Shown piece after piece: positions 38,801 through 50,456 of a stretch of 64,000 nucleotides of DNA. Source of the stretch: Saxidomus purpurata (Eukaryota; Mollusca; Bivalvia; Venerida; Veneridae). Where the stretch lies: NCBI GenBank assembly GCA_022818135.1, contig JAFMSR010000012.1, forward strand, positions 26,588,971-26,652,970, read 5' to 3'. Below the pieces are notes generated by a model. That model saw nothing but the letters and a program-made list of their open reading frames with translations, ran no database searches and was not told the origin of the DNA. Both the position numbers and the translations under genes were made by a program. Within the stretch, counting starts at the first letter, position 1; each line of letters begins with the position of its first letter.

Positions 38801-41800
38801 GTGACGTTAACGCTACGAGCTCCGTACGAGTAGGTTTTCAGTCGAAATTTTGCAAAATCGAACGGAGTCCGTACGTACATATTTCAGTCTTGCAAACATC
38901 GTACGGATCTTTTTAACTCTCGGCTGCCGATTTCTCAGAGAGCTCGTACAAATTTTTCGAAGTCGGGAGCAGCTCGCACAGGCCCGTATGGGCACAACAA
39001 GGGCCCCGATAGAGCTCGTACGGGCTTCGCACGATGTGTGTGCGAATTTGGAACACCGCGAGGCCCGTAAGAGCTTGCCAGTGCTCGCACGCCTATCTTA
39101 GGGGAGTCGCACGGTCAACGTACGATGTTTGTACGATACTACGGACACCGGACGGGACACTTTCGATATCCTCACATGGCCTGCGGTTCGTTACGCTCGC
39201 TGTACGGGCTTCCGTACGACATCCTTGACGATTTTAGCTACAAATTAGAAATTTACAGATATCGCCGAACTGGTTTATTCTTGTCGTACGGACACCGTAC
39301 GAACACACGTGCATTGTACGAGGTACGTCCGAGCTCCTTCAAAGCTCCGACGACTTGTCTGCGATGTCACTGGTACGGATATCCTACGATTGCATCCTCG
39401 GAAAGATCGTACGGAACCCGCTGAATTTTGTGAGAGAAGTTCAAATCGGGGCGGAGGCTACACTCACTGGTGTACTCTCGCTACTGGTGTCAATATAGCG
39501 ACGACTGGGGATCAGTTGTTATGCACAAAGAATGGTAGAGTGATCTCTCTTCATAAAGAATCGGCCCTAATATACTCTCAGTGCTAGAACTGTATCGTTT
39601 ATGTCAAACTTACAGACAAACAAGAACAAAGATAGTCGGTGCAATTTTTACTATACGAAAGTGATTGTTTGCTAGATTTTTATAGTAAAAATTAATTTCA
39701 TTCAGCCGGAAGGCGCCAAATGTCACAATGTGAGGAAAAAACACAACCTCGACCAGAACCATATACCTTCCCTTGCAAATTTGTTAAATCTAATGCTTTC
39801 CCGAGTGAGCTAACCGGCCACTTGTCAAGTTTGTCTCCAATAGTAATTAAATATCTATCGCGACATGTGTATCAGGATTCGCACTTTATATGCTATATTC
39901 ACTGGCCGAGAAGGTAAATACTCTACACTTAAAATTATCATTAATTTGGAGGTAACAACATATTATGCCGATAGATATGAATTATATATGTACTTAAATT
40001 ATTAACCCATTCAAGAAAAACTGAAAACGCAAGAGTATTTTATTGTCTATTCTCGGTCCGTGGACAAATAAAGAAATTTGTAAATATCGCATTACAAATC
40101 ACGTAAAATGGTCAAAAAAGACCGAAAAACAAATACTGCCGACCGAAAACAACTTGTTTTTCTAAAGATAATATTATATCGCTAGTTATGATTGACTATT
40201 TACAAATTGCTTCATTTATTTAAAACTTAAATTATAAATTATACGTTATCTTTTGGAAAAAAAAAAGTTGTTTTCGGTCTGCATAAACTGTTTTTCGGTC
40301 CCTTTTCGGTCTTTTTCAGTCTTATTCGATCTTTTTTTTGTTGTTTTCGTTAATTCTATGCACCCCAGATTAGGTCTTTTTCGGTAATTCTATGTACCCT
40401 GTAATATCCAATTAGAAGATGCTTTACAGCGTAAATTTCTTATTTCAAAAATGTTATACATTCTTCTTGTCATTTCATTCGCGGTTGAAGGGTTCCAAAC
40501 TTCCGGTCAAAAGCGAGCTTAATATGGCTGTGCTGAAAAATGACCTTATTACAATTATTTTTTATCAATACCTATGCATTGAGGTTGCTTGCCAATTAGT
40601 AATAAATGTATTGACTTTTGATTTGTCGTATTTACCCAACACATGTAATTTATAAGTGTCCAAAAGAAATGCAATAAGGCTACATGTATTTGCATATTCA
40701 TACATCTCATTTAAAATTCATCATTTGGTAGTAAGCACATATATAGCATTTCCACTATTCACCAATCATTTAAAAATGTCCTGAAAGAAATGCAAAAGTT
40801 AACTTAAAAATATACATGCATGCATGCACATGCCATTTTTCATAAAGCATTCGGAAGTAAGCGCGTCGTAATGTATACATAAATAATCTTCCATACAATT
40901 GAATATCAGATCATTTTGCTTATGTCTAATGTGTTAAGTATAAACAAAGACATTTTTCGTAGAATTTTGAAATACATATATAAGAGTAACAGTGATAATG
41001 AATGAAACCTTAGAGAATTCACCATTGTTAATTGAACTCACCAGAGTTCTGACAAACTGAGTAAATGTCATTGGGTTGCTCTTCCTTTCCACAAACACCG
41101 TGACTTTCACATTCATTACAAGCTCCATATTGTTCCTGCAATCAGAAAGTCATCCGTTTTCTATTAAGGCTTTTTGTTAATGTTTGTCTGCACCAGTATT
41201 TTGTTACATCTATATAACCAAAGAAATGCAACTGTTGAAATTTTAGAGGCTGTAGTGTAAAATATAAGCCATAAAATAGTTAATGTATATTTGGGCGTCG
41301 ACACATTAAAGACTAGTTTGAGAAATACATGAAAAAAGGATTATGTCAACGGACCCCGAATCGGGAGATACAAAGACCGATGGCAAAACTATCCTTAGCA
41401 CAATTCCACGCCGCTTGAAAATGTCTTTTAAAGATAAAAAGTTTATATATCACGGTTATATATCACAAGGAAGTGCTTAAGCCCGATCTTTCTGTGAGGA
41501 GTGGAAAGGAAACAAAACATGGCGCAAAATATTGTATTTCAAAGAGAAACATGGGTTTCCGAACGGTTTTTGAATACTGTATAAGTACTATTTTTGGCGG
41601 GGGGTTTATTTTGGCTATATTGGCGGTCACTCTTAGTAGCGCCAAATCTAAACACCGCCATTTTAAATCACCGCCGTTTTTATACACCGCCAATATGAAG
41701 TCAAAGGGAAACAACTAAACGAGTTTCCAGTGTGAATCAGTTGGTATTTTGGGATAGGAAATGACGAAATTGCATTTGCTTTTTTCTTTATTAACGATAC

Positions 41801-43212
41801 CTGAAGCAATCTTTGGAAGTTTGGTATTCATTAACCGGCCTTCTCAAATGACTATATTATAATGTTTTCCTTCTGAGATAATTTATGCATAGCATTCACC
41901 AACCATTGTGCGTGCACGTTTGACAACAGATGACTTAAGTGGATTTGAACATTACCTAACTCAACACCGGCGGAGAGCTGCTTTTTAACTTCTCGTGCAT
42001 AATAATTTTGAAACTCTGATTTTAAGAAAGATTCAAACACAATAAAATATAATTACACACATAATTTCCATATATTCTTGTTTATTGTAAATGGCCAAAA
42101 CACCTTCTTGTAACAAAAAATAGCTGTTTCATCATAAAGAGGTGTGATAAATTTAACCCTGTATGCAGTTAAAAGGTATACAATGTATTGTTTTCTTGTT
42201 TGGCTTAAGGCGACCTGAGCGGCCTGATGTGTTTTACACTAGATAACAATGATAGTAAAGGTTTGTATAACGTACCTTTTTCTTCCATTGAATAATAAAG
42301 TTCGTGTAATTTTTTGCCTTGAATTTCGCTCATGTCTTATTTTCGAGCAGTTGTGTTACAATTTCCAAAGAATAATTGGACTAGATCTATTTAATCGAAT
42401 GAATACACAGTCAATTGTATCATTCGAAAAGTCAATCAAAATGAAAAACGGATGGTAATCGCCGACGATCAAAATATCTACTGAAAGAGATATTCATGCA
42501 AGTTCAAGGTTTTATTTTAGCGGGCTCTGGCCGAGGTCGAGGTTAAATTTTAGCGGTTGATGTGATTTCCGCCAATTTAAGACATCGCCAATTCAAAACA
42601 CTTTTAAAAAACGCCAATATTTGGCACCGCAGATTTAAAGCGCTATACAGTACTAAATTATTCATAAATCAAGTTCATCACTGTAGCAGCATTTTCAAAC
42701 TACTTTCAACTGTAGTAATTCTTGCTACTTTCGTACAGTATATTTTTCAATAATTGACTTTCCGAAAATGCATTCAACTATAATAAGTCTTGCTACTTTT
42801 AAACAGTATATTTTTGAATAACAGAAAAACTGTCTACTATTAGAATCATGGAAGTCACTTATTTAAGAAATTAGGAAAGTAAATACATGCTCATTACCAT
42901 AGACCACTCTGACTTGTTCCCAAATATAAACCCTCTCATAGGCTGCGCCATCAACTCGGCCTGAATGCCTGCATCTTCTCCGATCAAACTGCACGATAGT
43001 GCTGCCTTATCGTAGTTAATATATTTACATTCTTTCTTTGACTTACATATTTTTACACAATCCTTTATTCCCTTTTTCAATACAGTTTCAAAAGTGTAAA
43101 TTGCGTCACCGTTGTCGGTAATAATCCATTTTGAAAAATGAATCTTTTCTGCAAATAGTTGTTTCATAAAAAGGAGTAATAAGTAATACCGACTTCTTCT
43201 CAAAAGAAACAT
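32889..43212 (-). CDS. Secreted PAN-Sushi-fucolectin-like protein (seven exons)
   Basis: Coding exons in order: 43212-42898, 41135-41042, 38298-38186, 37884-37776, 36987-36884, 34702-34573, 33088-32889 (stop TAG). All have GT/AG borders, all junction phases agree, and they total 1065 nt = 354 aa. Domains: signal peptide (about 1-21, 'YYLLLLFMKQLFA'); PAN/apple-like (about 24-105, Cys pattern with 'CVKICKSKKECKYINYD'); short Cys-rich EGF-like linker (106-136, 'CNECESHGVCG'); Sushi/CCP (about 138-210, 'CGPP', 'VKYECDEGYIP', 'CQRDGSWNVPEFEC'); C-terminal discoidin-like fucolectin/FTP domain (about 220-354, 'VNRARGKQVTLSSQYD', 'PWAIIDLGRSYTIHSVYVIN', 'ERLHSLRIQIGDD', closing 'TICELEVC'). No membrane anchor follows, so it is secreted. 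PAN and FTP domains bind carbohydrate or protein; a role in recognition is inferred. The His of the classic fucose motif is not evident. I do not know a named orthologue. Confidence 0.88.
33330..33419 (-). mobile_element. hAT-like element end (partial)
   Basis: On the minus strand it begins 'tagggatgtcaataacc' at 33419, followed by AACCGGTTAACC-type palindromes (33336-33392). The terminus resembles that of the hAT element at 13077. The opposite end and an 8-base duplication were not found, so it is a fragment. Confidence 0.5.
34745..34972 (+). repeat. 35-bp tandem repeat with inverted end units (lectin intron)
   Basis: The unit 'agtgatatctgaaatacttt' + 'atgtgcactacatag' is repeated about five times between 34779 and 34965. 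The array begins (34747) and nearly ends (34913) with inverted half-units 'tttcagatatcact', so each end can pair with neighbouring units into a hairpin. It lies about 45 bases upstream of the acceptor of exon 34702-34573, that is, in the branch-point region of that intron. Confidence 0.85.
38748..39507. mobile_element. CpG-rich inverted-repeat element in lectin intron 2
   Basis: Ends are about 40 bases long and inverted: left 'ttgacaccagtagagagaga' (from 38761; weaker match from 38748), right 'tctcgctactggtgtcaa' (to 39493; weaker to 39507). The interior is strikingly richer in C+G and CpG than the flanks and full of CGTACG/TCGTACGG words (over ten). It lacks a convincing protein frame despite several long open frames. 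It is inserted in the intron between exons 41135-41042 and 38298-38186. Superfamily unknown; no certain target duplication. Confidence 0.65.
40105..40400. repeat. Inverted repeats of GACCGAAAAACA type
   Basis: 'gaccgaaaacaacttgtttt' at about 40141 is answered by 'aaaaagttgttttcggtc' near 40262-40279. Outside them lie further 'aaaagaccgaaaaac' (about 40115) and 'ttttcggtc' runs (40288-40320). This is consistent with a small MITE with degenerate ends. It lies in an intron of the lectin gene. Confidence 0.5.
41575..41720. repeat. CACCGCCAATTTAAA-type degenerate repeat
   Basis: Words such as 'caccgccattttaaatcacc' and 'taccgccaat' variants alternate with inverted 'tttggcggg' at 41594. A related cluster lies at about 42515-42645 ('tccgccaatttaagacatcg', 'acgccaatatttggcaccgc'). 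Both are in intron 1 of the lectin gene and may be the two parts of one repeat family. Confidence 0.45.
42515..42645. repeat. Second cluster of CGCCAATTTAAA-type repeat
   Basis: Degenerate units of about 19 bases carrying 'cgccaattta' or 'cgccaatatt'. See the related cluster at 41575-41720; the inverted 'ttttagcgg' copies at 42516 and 42549 mirror the 'tttggcgg' there. Confidence 0.4.
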
Positions 43213-43270
43213 GTTGAAGTTTCTTACATTAAGTTACTGTCGGAGACTTCTTGCAAACCTTTTGATCTTC

Positions 43271-43282
43271 ACTATATATAAT
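43271..43282 (-). promoter_or_regulatory. TATA box of the lectin gene
   Basis: The coding strand reads 'attatatatagtg' about 60-70 bases before the ATG at 43212. This spacing implies a 5' UTR of roughly 30-40 bases. No other core promoter element is evident. Confidence 0.5.
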
Positions 43283-44039
43283 ACAGTATGCGTCTAAATC
43301 ATCAATGCATATATTAAACACTCTGATGCACGGAATGATATGCACACACTTCCGTTACTGTTATTGTATTCTAGATGCGTTGACACATGGTTACATAGTT
43401 TATGCTCAGCATCCGTTCTTATTTATTCATTGTAACATTAATGCTCTACTCTGAACCTATTAAGACGAAAAAGAAATACTTCATTTGATTGCTGACTGCT
43501 ACTTTGGTAATGGCTGATTGCGGAAGCAGTACAGAACACATTAAAAGATATTTGCATCAAAGGAAAACTGGCTGAAAAATCGGTGTACTTTGTCTGCTCA
43601 CACGTCCAGACCATTAATTTTTAGATAAGCAAGTATTCAATGATGGTATCAGTCATTAGTATTCAGCCTTTGTCAAGCTTGTTTATGTTGTTATTGATTA
43701 TTTGGTGGTAAATTCAATCCTTGACGTTTGTTCTTTTCATAATAATTTATACTTTAATGATAGTGTGCATATAACACGGTGTCTATTAATTCTTATACAG
43801 TTTAAACAATATTCATTTATAAGCACAATGTAAGACATTATTAAACAAACATCAAATAAAGAACAGAAGTTGGCTACATAATAAATTGTAAACAAGCCAT
43901 TTAAAGTTCCAGGAGCCCTTTGAATGCAAGCTTACTTTTACATGTGGCAGAAAAAGTGTCACAGCCAGGGCCAATACACGCCACAAATTTACTATAGGTT
44001 TGTATAGGAGCGCTGTCATTAACTCGCGATAACATTTTA

Positions 44040-44370
44040 ACTAATAAAGTTATTTTAAAATCACAAACGGGATGATAAAATATAACATTTCCCATTTTTA
44101 ATGAATATTTTTTTATTTTTCTGAGACTTTATTTGTTTGGTCTTTTTTAACTTATAAACTCTACCCGTCGTTTTACTATATAATATATAGTAAAACGCCC
44201 AAAATGTCACAATTTTAAGTGAAAATTTTGCAGCTTATCTTCAATTTGTTCAAAAACTATAACACTTATTTTAGAATCACAAACGGGATTGAATAAAACA
44301 ATCATTCTCCATTTAAGTGATATATATTATATAAAAATAAAGAAAGAAGAGAATGGTCTTTTTTTAAGGT
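44040..44370 (+). repeat. Direct repeat of about 210 bases around a 29-bp palindrome
   Basis: 'ttattttaaaatcacaaacggg' type sequence (about 44051) recurs as 'ttattttagaatcacaaac' (about 44265), each followed by 'cattt' words, AT-rich sequence and 'ggtctttttt'. Between them 44169-44197 is a palindrome, 'cgttttactatata' on one side and its complement on the other. Confidence 0.5.
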
Positions 44371-46934
44371 TTTGTTTAACAGGTATATAATTTCATTTTT
44401 ACGATCGGAGCTCGGTTGCTTCCGTAATACTGGCCGAACACTTCCGAATGATTGATCTAACTGCTTCAGGCCATCGATAAGTTTTATGGCCGGACATTAC
44501 GTAACATTTACCATGATCTTTAAAACGTTGTATATTGGGTTTTGTTTTACATTAAAATGCAAACTGGGTTAGAATCTTCAGTTTTTTGTTCATAAAAAGG
44601 CAAAACCTTTTCATTGAAACCGGATATACTGATATCGTCTTTATAGCGAGGATCCATGAAATTTTCAGTATAATTATCAATAATATTATTTAGCTTTTGA
44701 TGTTAATTTGCAACACATAAAAGATTCACTATGCATGCTTTTTATTTCGAAACACTTGCACGGGTACTTTTATATTTTGTTTTACATTTCTCTTTGTCTC
44801 GAGTGAAAGGCAAGAATTCGTTCCGCTGAAATTGGTTTCATTTTATAGGTGTCAACATAGAGTTTCTTCCAGACGAAAGCTAGTTTTCATAATACACAGG
44901 TCAAAACCAGGTAGTCTTACTACTCGTATCTTTTTATCTTTCATTTCTTCCTGAAGAAATAAGCTGATTTTACATTAACAAAAGAGAGAAGAAAAAAGAA
45001 ACACGCAAGGTTTGATCTGTGTGCAGAGTATTAAATGACAAAATCTGTAAAATGTAACAGGTATTATTTTACTGCAGAAACGGAAAAGTTTTTTCCTACA
45101 ATAAATCCTTATTTCTTCTAAAATGTTAATTATATTTTCAAGCCATGTGATGAAAAATCACATACTTTTTTAAGGTATTCAACATCAAGCGTTTACTAGA
45201 GTATGTAAAATCTATTTGATATTCTGAAAGGAAACTGTTCTATTTCTCAAATTAAAAAAAGCCTACGGAAATCAAATGTCAGTCTTTATCAGATCAGGAC
45301 TAACACTGATTAGGAATTTAAGATCGCAAAATAAAACAAGTTGACGTACTATCTACCGGGGACATGTAGGTCCATCTATTTACGTTTCTAAAGCACACCA
45401 TACTTTTGCAACAGACTTGCCGTGTGCGTCTGTACTTGAAAATAAGGGTCTAAAATTTTAAACAATTTCACGAGCAAACGTTACGCACGTGTAAAGGGAT
45501 TAGCCGATTATGAAAATCAAGTGCACACTAGATTCACTTTCATTATTATGTCAAAATTCACGATTTTGTAGCTTTTGGTTATTCTGTGACTATTTTTATG
45601 ACTGTTGATGTGACTGTAATGAAATAGTGCTACTAGTTAAAACATTACTATTATTATTATTATTAATTGCAGTAACGTGAATGATAATGCTGAATTTTCT
45701 TTATCTTCTGGTAGAAATGATAAAATTAAAACATAAGATTTTCACAAAAGTTACGCGTCAAGTTCAATATCCCCCCCTTAGGCAATATTCCAGTACAATC
45801 GATAATCAATGATTTATGACCCTGACCGTTATTTACGGATATTACCGAACCGTAGTTGTTTCCGTAAACTCCTAATCCCCAAAACTTATCGATTGCCTGC
45901 TGATATACGCTTGACACTTTTTCTGCCGTATGGTTCTAATATTACAACACAAGGTGTCTGACCGCGAAACTGATCGTTATTTGTGCGAAAATCTTTCCTT
46001 ACGTTACCTTTTTGGTAAACAAATACAATACGTCTTTCAATAATATTGCAAAATAGTACGAAACGTTTCCTTACAAAGCCGTTCAGTGAAGAAACAACAA
46101 ACACATGAAAGAAAGGAATATGTCGTTTCTGTTTTAGATTAGACGGAATTCTATCATTACTCTATCCGTAAATTCATGTTTCTCTTTATGAATATTTAAA
46201 GTGCCTTGGGGCCGTCACGGCTTATATTGAAAACAGCTCATTTAAAATAAACGGCTTTTCTTCCACTAGAATGAAGATGTCACATTACGTGTAATAGAAT
46301 GTTCATTCCGCTTTGATACAAGTGGCTTGCACAGGGGTATAGATTTCGTCTATAGAACTATATATAGTATTCAAATACTTAACTTCGACCCCGTAATAAT
46401 TTGAGTGTCATAGAACAATTTGAAAGTTATTAACGTGATGGGGGTATGACAAATCGAGACACAAATTATGTATCGACTGATCTCGGGCAATTATGGTATT
46501 ACCAAGACGGTTATCTATTACATGTTTATGCACTGCTCAGCATTATATTACTGAATTAAAGTAAAGATAACCTATACTTAAGTTGCATGTATTTGAACTT
46601 GTTCAGTTTTTAACAAACATATATATTGTAATAAAAGAGATAAATGTCTTCAGAAAGACTGTTTCATGCAGCATCAATTGTTCTATATCCTGGGGCTTTT
46701 GTTGCTTTGTCCTACGGTTTGTTCGAGTTAGACAAGCTTTGTTCAGAGTTGTCATTCCTTTCCAGTCCTAACACAAACACGTATAGTTGTTGTTCTTTTC
46801 TAGTCAATATACAAATACATAGACTTGTCGCTCTTTTTGCTAGTCACCATACAAACACAAAGAGTTGTCGCTCTTTTCTAGTCACAATACAAACACATAG
46901 AGTTGTCATCCTTTCTGGTCACCTGGCACAAAGT

Positions 46935-46935
<1 letters not shown>
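44371..46935. other. AT-rich intergenic, nothing recognised
   Basis: A pair of overlapping minus-strand open frames at 45726-46104 has near-normal amino-acid composition but no domain I recognise and no matched splice borders. No RNA gene or paired repeats were found. Confidence 0.4.

Positions 46936-46937
<2 letters not shown>

Positions 46938-46977
<40 letters not shown>
46938..46977 (+). repeat. (GA)n microsatellite
   Basis: About 19 uninterrupted GA units directly abutting the left end of the composite repeat that follows. Confidence 0.95.
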
Positions 46978-46979
<2 letters not shown>

Positions 46980-46981
46980 AT

Positions 46982-47937
46982 TAAGATCGCTCACCATCCG
47001 TCGTACGTCGTATGTCGTACGCCCGTTAACATTTCCCTTCAAACGACATCTCCTCTGAAACTACTTGGCCAATGATGATGAAACTTTACAGACCTATTAC
47101 TTGTATGAAGCTCTTTCGTACGGAAAGGATAAACTTTTATTTTAAAAACTTCTCAAAACAGGAAGGCATAGAGTTTAGATATTTATCATCTACAAAGATT
47201 ATTAGAATTATGAACCCAGGGTCAAAATTGACTTCACACGGGTGTCACTCGATTTTAAATATGATTATGTAGGAAAAACTTTAACAATCATCTTCTCTGA
47301 AACCACAAGCCGTAGATCTTAATTATTAAGCATGTGGCATTGCCTAGTTGACTTCTCCAAAGATTGTTAAAATTATGACCCCCGGTCAAAACTGACCTTG
47401 CCCATAGGTTACTTGTTTTTACATATGCTTATGTAGGAAAAACTTTAAAAGTTTTCTTCCATGAAACCACAAGGTATAAGGCTTAGATATTTAGCTAGAT
47501 AGACATGACCTAGTGGACCTCTACAAAGATTGTTCAAATTATGACCCCCGGGTCAAAATTGACCTCGCCCGGGGGTCTCTGGTTTTAATATAGGAAATAT
47601 TTTGACAAATTTTCTTCTATGAAACCACAATGCCTAGAGCTTAGATATTCAGCAAGTGCAATTGCCTACTGGACTTCTACTTAGATTGTTCAAATTATGA
47701 CCCCCGGCTCAAAATTAACCCTGCCCGGGGGTCTCTTGAATTTACATAGGCTTATATTGGTAAAACTTTATTTCTGAAACTACAAGGCCTAGAGCTTAGA
47801 TATATTGCATGCATCATTGCCTAATTGACATCTTCCAAGAATGTTCAAATATTCACCTCCTTCCTGCTATGGATGACCTTGTATTATAACCAATGGTAGC
47901 CAGGTGAGCGATATAGGACCATCTTGGTCCTCTTGTT
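46982..47937 (-). repeat. Composite repeat element, copy A
   Basis: The right end, reverse-complemented, is the 'acaagagga...tatatcgctcacctg' head; the left end has 'gatcgctcaccatccgtcg' and 'cgacatctcctctgaaac'. The interior has about five degenerate units of 110-150 bases, each with 'cctagagcttagatat'-type text, 'gattgttcaaattatgaccc' and 'ctgcccgggggtctct'-type text. No protein frame; it appears non-autonomous. Confidence 0.75.
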
Positions 47938-48117
47938 AAAGATTACAATCAATTAGAAAAGCCATGTGCTCGCTAAGTGAACGTTTACAGAAAATGTATA
48001 AATATGTTATAAGCTGCCTCACTGCTAATTGAAACCAGAGCATTTGTTGATTTTTTTTTTCGTGCTCAAACTTTGCATCACTGGAGTATTGTAACATTTT
48101 ATCAATTATTTATCTAA

Positions 48118-48990
48118 ACAAGAGGGCCCTATATCGCTCACCTGAGTACAAGTGCACTTGCCTGATGGGTGTGGTCAATTTTGACCCCCAGAGGCATGAT
48201 TTGAACAAAGTAGGTGGATGACAATGTTACATACCAAATACTAGTATCTAAGCTGCTCCTGTCCTTGCAGTTTTAGAAAAGCAGATTTAAAAAAACAATC
48301 TATAACAAACGACCCCCTGGGCAGGGTAATTTTGACCCTGGGGGCATTATTTGCACATACTTTGAAGAGGTCCACTAGACACTGTTACACACTAAATATC
48401 TAGGCTCTAAACCTAGTAGTTTTGAAGAAGATTTTTAAAGGTGGTTTTCCTTTATACGTCTATGTAAAATGAGTGACCCTTTGGGCAGGGCCACTATTGG
48501 CCCCAGGGGCATAATTTGAACAAACTTTGAAGAGGTCTACTAGACAATGCTACATGCTTAATATCTAAGCCTGAAGTTTCAGAGAAGAAGATTTTTAAAG
48601 ATTTTCCTTAATATAAGCCTTTGTTAAACCAAGTGAATCCCCGGGCGGGGCCAATTTTGACCCGGGGCCATAATTTGAACAATCTTGGTAGAGGCCCACT
48701 AGACAATGCTAAATGCCAAATGTCTAGGCTCTAGGCCTTGTGGCTTAGAAGAAGATTCTAAAAGTTTATCATATGTGTTGCAATATCAACCAGAGTTATG
48801 CATGGAATGTAATTCTTTGATCATTTTTGGTAGAGCTTCATGCAAGGAATATCCCTGCCAAGTTTCATCAACATTGGCCCAGTGGCTTAAGAGATGTCAT
48901 TTGAAGCAAAATGTTGACGGACGATGGACAATCATCAATCCTAAGAGCTCAACCTGTCATCATAGCAAAGGTGTTTGTCTGTTTTAATGA
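48118..48990 (+). repeat. Composite repeat element, copy B (opposite orientation)
   Basis: It opens 'aacaagagggccctatatcg' and ends with 'aagagatgtcatttgaagc' and 'gacggacgatggacaatc'. The interior units ('gggcagggccactattgg', 'tttgaacaaactttgaagag') are the reverse complements of units in copy A. It is separated from copy A by about 180 bases, so the two form a large imperfect inverted repeat. Confidence 0.75.
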
Positions 48991-49317
48991 ATGCTTTATT
49001 TCAAGTGCAAGATATATTGTCTTGCATTCTTGTTATTTTAATTAAAACCAGGTTTCTTGTGCAAGCCATATTGGCATGTCAATTTTTTAACTGATATCAG
49101 CTTCCTGAGCCTGAGCCATAGATGCTCAAGGAACTGTGTTCGATAAAGGGGCCAGGCATGATTGAGCTCGTTGGTGATTAATCAAGGGGATTTCCAACCC
49201 TTGTATAATTCATATAGGAAGCAGTCAGTGGCTGGCAGAGAATTCGTACTAAGTTGGAGCGTTGATTAGATGGCAATCTATTTACAGTCGTAATTTTGCT
49301 GAAAACGTTAATTAGAC

Positions 49318-49435
49318 AACAGCTGCCCGTAGCCGACCAATCACAGGCTAAGATTGCTGTTTGATAAATCCCATATACAACAGTCCACTGTTGTCTATTT
49401 CAAATCGTTTCCCTCGTGCAAAGTGTGCATGACCT
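49318..49435 (+). repeat. Dispersed repeat shared with 32235-32345
   Basis: Shared words 'agctgcccg', 'gaccaatc', 'tacaacag', 'tcgtttccc' or variant, and 'cgtgcaaagtgtg' occur in the same order in both places. Identity unknown. Confidence 0.4.
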
Positions 49436-49914
49436 TTCTAGTTGAATTATGTCCTAAACTTGGGAATGCATTTGTATATATTTGAGGCCAGACAAATATT
49501 TGTTTTCGGTTTAAAAACAAATGTTTAATACTGAGAACGCACAAACTCGTAAAAGCACTTTTGGTACTCACTCAGCTCAGTGAAATGTATTTGGATTGTT
49601 CAACCATAACAAACATTTATCCTCTTGGACAACGGTTTACCAATAGATCACATATTAAGCATTTTGTGTTGTATGATATGCGACATCGTGTTGCGTTTAT
49701 TCATAAACCCCCAGTTGAAGAACATAATTCGATTATATTACTCAGGTGCAGTTTTGCACATGAAAGATGGTTTAAACTAGAAAAAAGTAGAACTTTAAAA
49801 TGATATAGACTTGGCAGTTGCGATTTATAGGCCAGGGCCTACTATATACTGAAGGGGCTTGGCCGGAGGCAAATACGATATATCCTAGAAAATATATAAC
49901 AATTCATACTTCCG

Positions 49915-50033
49915 AGAAGCGGTGACTTTGCCGCTGGAATGTCAATTTGTGGATTGCTGGTTCGATCCAAAGTCCAGGCATGAATTCCATGATGATTGAT
50001 AATGGTGATGTCCAGCTTCAGGAAAGCAGCCCT
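49915..50033 (+). repeat. tRNA-derived SINE fragment
   Basis: The B box 'ctggttcgatccaaag' (about 49959) sits after 'gcggtgactttgccgctgg', which resembles an A-box region. It runs straight into the inverted-repeat element that follows. Confidence 0.4.
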
Positions 50034-50456
50034 GGGCCCAATTTCACGAATATACTTAAGTAATTGCTCAGCTGAGAACGTTATTTTTTTTTTAAATAAG
50101 AATATTTATTGTTATCATATCTAACGATAGTCTATTTTTAATGAAATTAACATGTTGGAAGAACAAAATATTGTAAAATTACTAACGCAAGTAAGATTAA
50201 GGTGCCAACGAGGACAAGTTAAGACATTTTAAGAATCTTAAGAATTTATTTAGTGTAAATTACTTGCTAAAAACAAGCATTTCCTCCGCAAATACTAACA
50301 AGTGTATATAATTGTAATAAATGGGTAAATACGATTCTGACAAACTTGAATTCTGTAAAGATTAAACATGTAATCCGATATAAGCCCTGTTGAAAAAATT
50401 AAGCTCTTACCGAGTAATTACTTAAGTATTTTTTGGGGTCAGGGGCTTCGGACACT
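50034..50456. mobile_element. MITE with GGGCCCAATTTCACGAA / TACTTAAGTAATT ends
   Basis: The left end 'gggcccaatttcacgaata' and 'tacttaagtaattgctc' is answered on the right by 'gagtaattacttaagtattt' and 'ggggtcagggg'. The interior is AT-rich without a frame. The outermost parts have diverged (ccc/ggg tracts), and no target duplication is certain. Confidence 0.6.

Noticed and set aside
38850..39587. Cluster of plus-strand open frames of 64-99 codons
   Set aside because: They arise from the CpG-rich composition (few stop codons) of the inverted-repeat element; they overlap in several frames with no domain.
45726..46104. Overlapping minus-strand frames that could be one frameshifted exon
   Set aside because: The peptide text looks somewhat protein-like, but no family was recognised and no splice borders fit; too weak to annotate.
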